Shown: one piece after another, positions 62,190 through 64,000 of the stretch
How positions within the stretch are numbered: position 1 is the stretch's first letter
How the letters are laid out: every line of letters begins with the position of its first letter
NCBI RefSeq assembly: GCF_027244095.1
Contig: NC_069657.1
Span: forward strand, 428,140,063-428,204,062
DNA: 64,000 bases
DNA from: Hemicordylus capensis
Taxonomy: Eukaryota > Chordata > Lepidosauria > Squamata > Cordylidae
Reading direction: 5' to 3'
Translations under genes and position numbers: made by a program
Notes under the pieces: model-generated
Told to the model about the DNA's origin: nothing
Databases searched by the model: none
The model's input: only the letters and a program-made list of their open reading frames with translations

Positions 62190-62385
62190 GAAGAGCTTCG
62201 CCTGGCTCCCTCCCTTAGGCTTTTCAAAACATCTGAAAACCTACTTGTTTAGAGAAGCTTTTTATTCTGTTTTACTGCAGCCTGATGTGTTTTTAATATT
62301 AACTGAGTTTGTTTTAATTGTTTTCATTCTACTTTGTGTTTTATTGTGTTAAATTCTATATTACTTATAGTACTTTTATTGTTTT
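62190..62385 (+). mobile_element. L2-type LINE 3' fragment, sense
   Basis: TCCAGAAGAGCTTCGCCTGG, TCCCTTAGGCTTTTCAAAAC and AACCTACTTGTTTAGAGAAG correspond to the C-terminal LRLAPSLRLFKTSENLLV, followed by a TTTTAATTG-rich 3' UTR. Confidence 0.75.
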
Positions 62386-62465
62386 ACACACACACACACA
62401 CACGCACATACACACACACACACACACGATTTGCAACAGTAAAACAATAAAAGTAATATAAGTAA
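62361..62465. repeat. Inverted repeat flanking a (CA)n microsatellite
   Basis: TTACTTATAGTACTTTTATT... at 62361-62387 and its reverse complement at 62439-62465 differ at one of 27 positions. The loop is (CA)n with small interruptions. Confidence 0.9.
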
Positions 62466-62637
62466 TACATATCAATGTGGGTGGCAATTTGCAGCAAGAC
62501 CTTTTTGGTGGCTCCCTCCTGCCCTGCTGCCTGTCTGCCTTCCTTCCTTCCTTTCTCCCTCCCTCCCTCTGCAGCCGCCTGCCTATTTGCCTCTATTTCC
62601 ATCGCCAGTGGCAGCAGCAAAGAGCTGGGATGGAGGC

Positions 62638-63140
62638 TAGGGATGTGCAAGCAGGTTCAGAACCGAACCAGTTTGAAGTTGAACTGGTTCAGTTCGAAGG
62701 CTCGGGGTCGAACTGAACCACCACTCACACACCTGACCTGTTTGGGGGGCTCGCGGACCTTTTACAAATTATTTAAAATTTAACAAACAAACAAACTAAA
62801 CTTACCCAGGCCATGCAGAGGCCAGTTGCACAGGCATGGCCACCTCCCAAATGGCCACTGCACCGGGGGAAAGGCCCAAATGGCCCAAAGAACAGTCAAA
62901 TGGGGTTGTTTTTGAAGGAAGGCCGGTGGGGGAGTGGAACCTCTGTGGACCCACCACCACCTCAGAGAAGCCCCCTGGAGGGGGTAAGTTTTTTAAAAAT
63001 TGTAAAAGGTCTGTGAACCCCTCTGGACTGAACTGAACCAGTGAGGTTCGCGGCGGTGCCGGACTGAACTGTCCCAGTCTGGTTCGGGTCCGGTTCAGAC
63101 TCGAACCAAACCAGACCAGCCGGTTCCGTGTACACCCCTT
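62638..63140. mobile_element. hAT element, TAGGGATGTGCA family, 503 bp
   Basis: Ends TAGGGATGTGCAAGCAGG and GGTTCCGTGTACACCCCTT. TSD ATGGAGGC / ATGCAGGC, 7 of 8 (62630-62637, 63141-63148). GAACCGAACCAGTTTGAA and GGTTCAGACTCGAACC motifs lie inside. The frame 63191-62802 (minus) is not a transposase. Confidence 0.9.
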
Positions 63141-64000
63141 ATGCAGGCTAATTACATCACTGCCCGGTGTAGTGATGTCATGAACCTGCACTCCAGCACG
63201 TCACTGCCAGCAGCGATGGGGTAAAGGTGCACCAGTTCTTTGCTGCTGCCCAGTGACAGGGAGAGAGGCAGGCATTCGGGTGGATGGGCAGCTACAGAGG
63301 CAGGCAATGTGCAGCTCCCCTAGCTCTAATTCCATTCAGCAACCCTGCCCCACCAGCTGGCCTGTGTTCTCGGAACACAGTTCCCCAGTGGTAGATCCGC
63401 CCCTAGTGGCAAGGACAATGAGCCTTTGAGCTGCTAAATCCTCATGCCTTACAGATGCGAATGGATGCCAGGATGCACAGCCCTCTATCTTGCTGAAATA
63501 CAACTCTCAAGATTGCCACTGAAGAAAATCGGGCGGGGGGGGGGAGAGACTCAACCCACCATCCTCAAGAGGGTACATTTGTATGGTATATGAAAGAACA
63601 TCTTTAACATCTTGAATTAATTTATTATCACAAGTGCTTTTAACAAACTGCAGCCCTCTCGGGTTTATCCAACCTTTTACATCTTTCAATCAAAGCAACC
63701 GGTAACGGAGCGAGATGGATATTGTTAGCTTGGTCATTACTGTCATTTTCAAATAACGGACAGCCACTGCAGAGGCACCGTTAACACATTTGTGATGACT
63801 TCAGAACTAACCTTCTGGGAGGAAAGGGGAATATTTAGTTTCAAATTGTGTCCACATGATAACAACAGAAAAGTTCGGCCATAGTGGATTTCGTGTTTTA
63901 AAAGGGGCATAATTGCAATAGCACAGTTAAATCCCCCCCATTCTAGGGAAAGTATCTTTGGAGTTTTATAAGCAGTAAGAATGCCGTCAAGACCTCTCAT
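63141..64000. other. Single-copy DNA to the window end
   Basis: 63150-63420 has a worn CCAGTGGTAGATCCGCCCCTAG edge that resembles another hAT end. 63550-64000 is repeat-free, of even composition, with no convincing exon; it may be conserved non-coding DNA. Confidence 0.35.

Overview
The window is vertebrate nuclear DNA, most likely from a squamate reptile (lizard). That is inferred from the repeats: Sauria-type tRNA SINEs ending near AATAAATA tails, SINEs with a CR1-type tail, several CR1 and L2 LINE copies, many non-autonomous hAT elements with 8-bp target-site duplications (TSDs), and Helitrons. No bacterial, plasmid or intact viral genes are seen. Almost every long open frame is a shadow of simple repeats or part of a LINE.

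Layout. 1-640 is a pyrimidine-rich satellite. 640-7300 is largely single-copy DNA with CpG-rich patches (about 980-1320, 3440-3960, 6410-7310) and many worn copies of one dispersed repeat. 7.3-14 kb holds two CR1 copies, tandem hAT elements and a three-level nest of SINE and hAT insertions. 15-27 kb holds L2 copies (the best at 23.05-24.75 kb, with a YADD active site, split by a foldback hAT), SINEs, foldback elements and two copies of an old duplicated block. 29.7-31.4 kb is the best CR1 copy (minus strand). 31.98-32.55 kb is a solo-LTR-like fossil. 35.5-37.2 kb and 51.4-53.1 kb are quiet single-copy stretches. 38.86-39.88 kb is a complete non-autonomous Helitron. 48.06-50.75 kb is a head-to-tail run of three Helitron units. 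53-63 kb is a mosaic of hAT elements and SINEs.

The only convincing host coding sequence is on the minus strand at 42.4-43.3 kb: three consecutive open exons of 38, 39 and 45 codons, all phase 0, with canonical AG/GT borders. I could not name the protein. The rest of the gene must lie outside the window or in parts I could not resolve.

The most unusual structures are the Helitron array with abutting ends, a family of hAT elements sharing TAGGGATGTGCA ends but with unrelated interiors, and a chimeric SINE that joins a 5S-rRNA-like part, a tRNA-like part and a CR1 tail. Coordinates of repeat ends are exact where TSDs or terminal motifs fix them and otherwise approximate.
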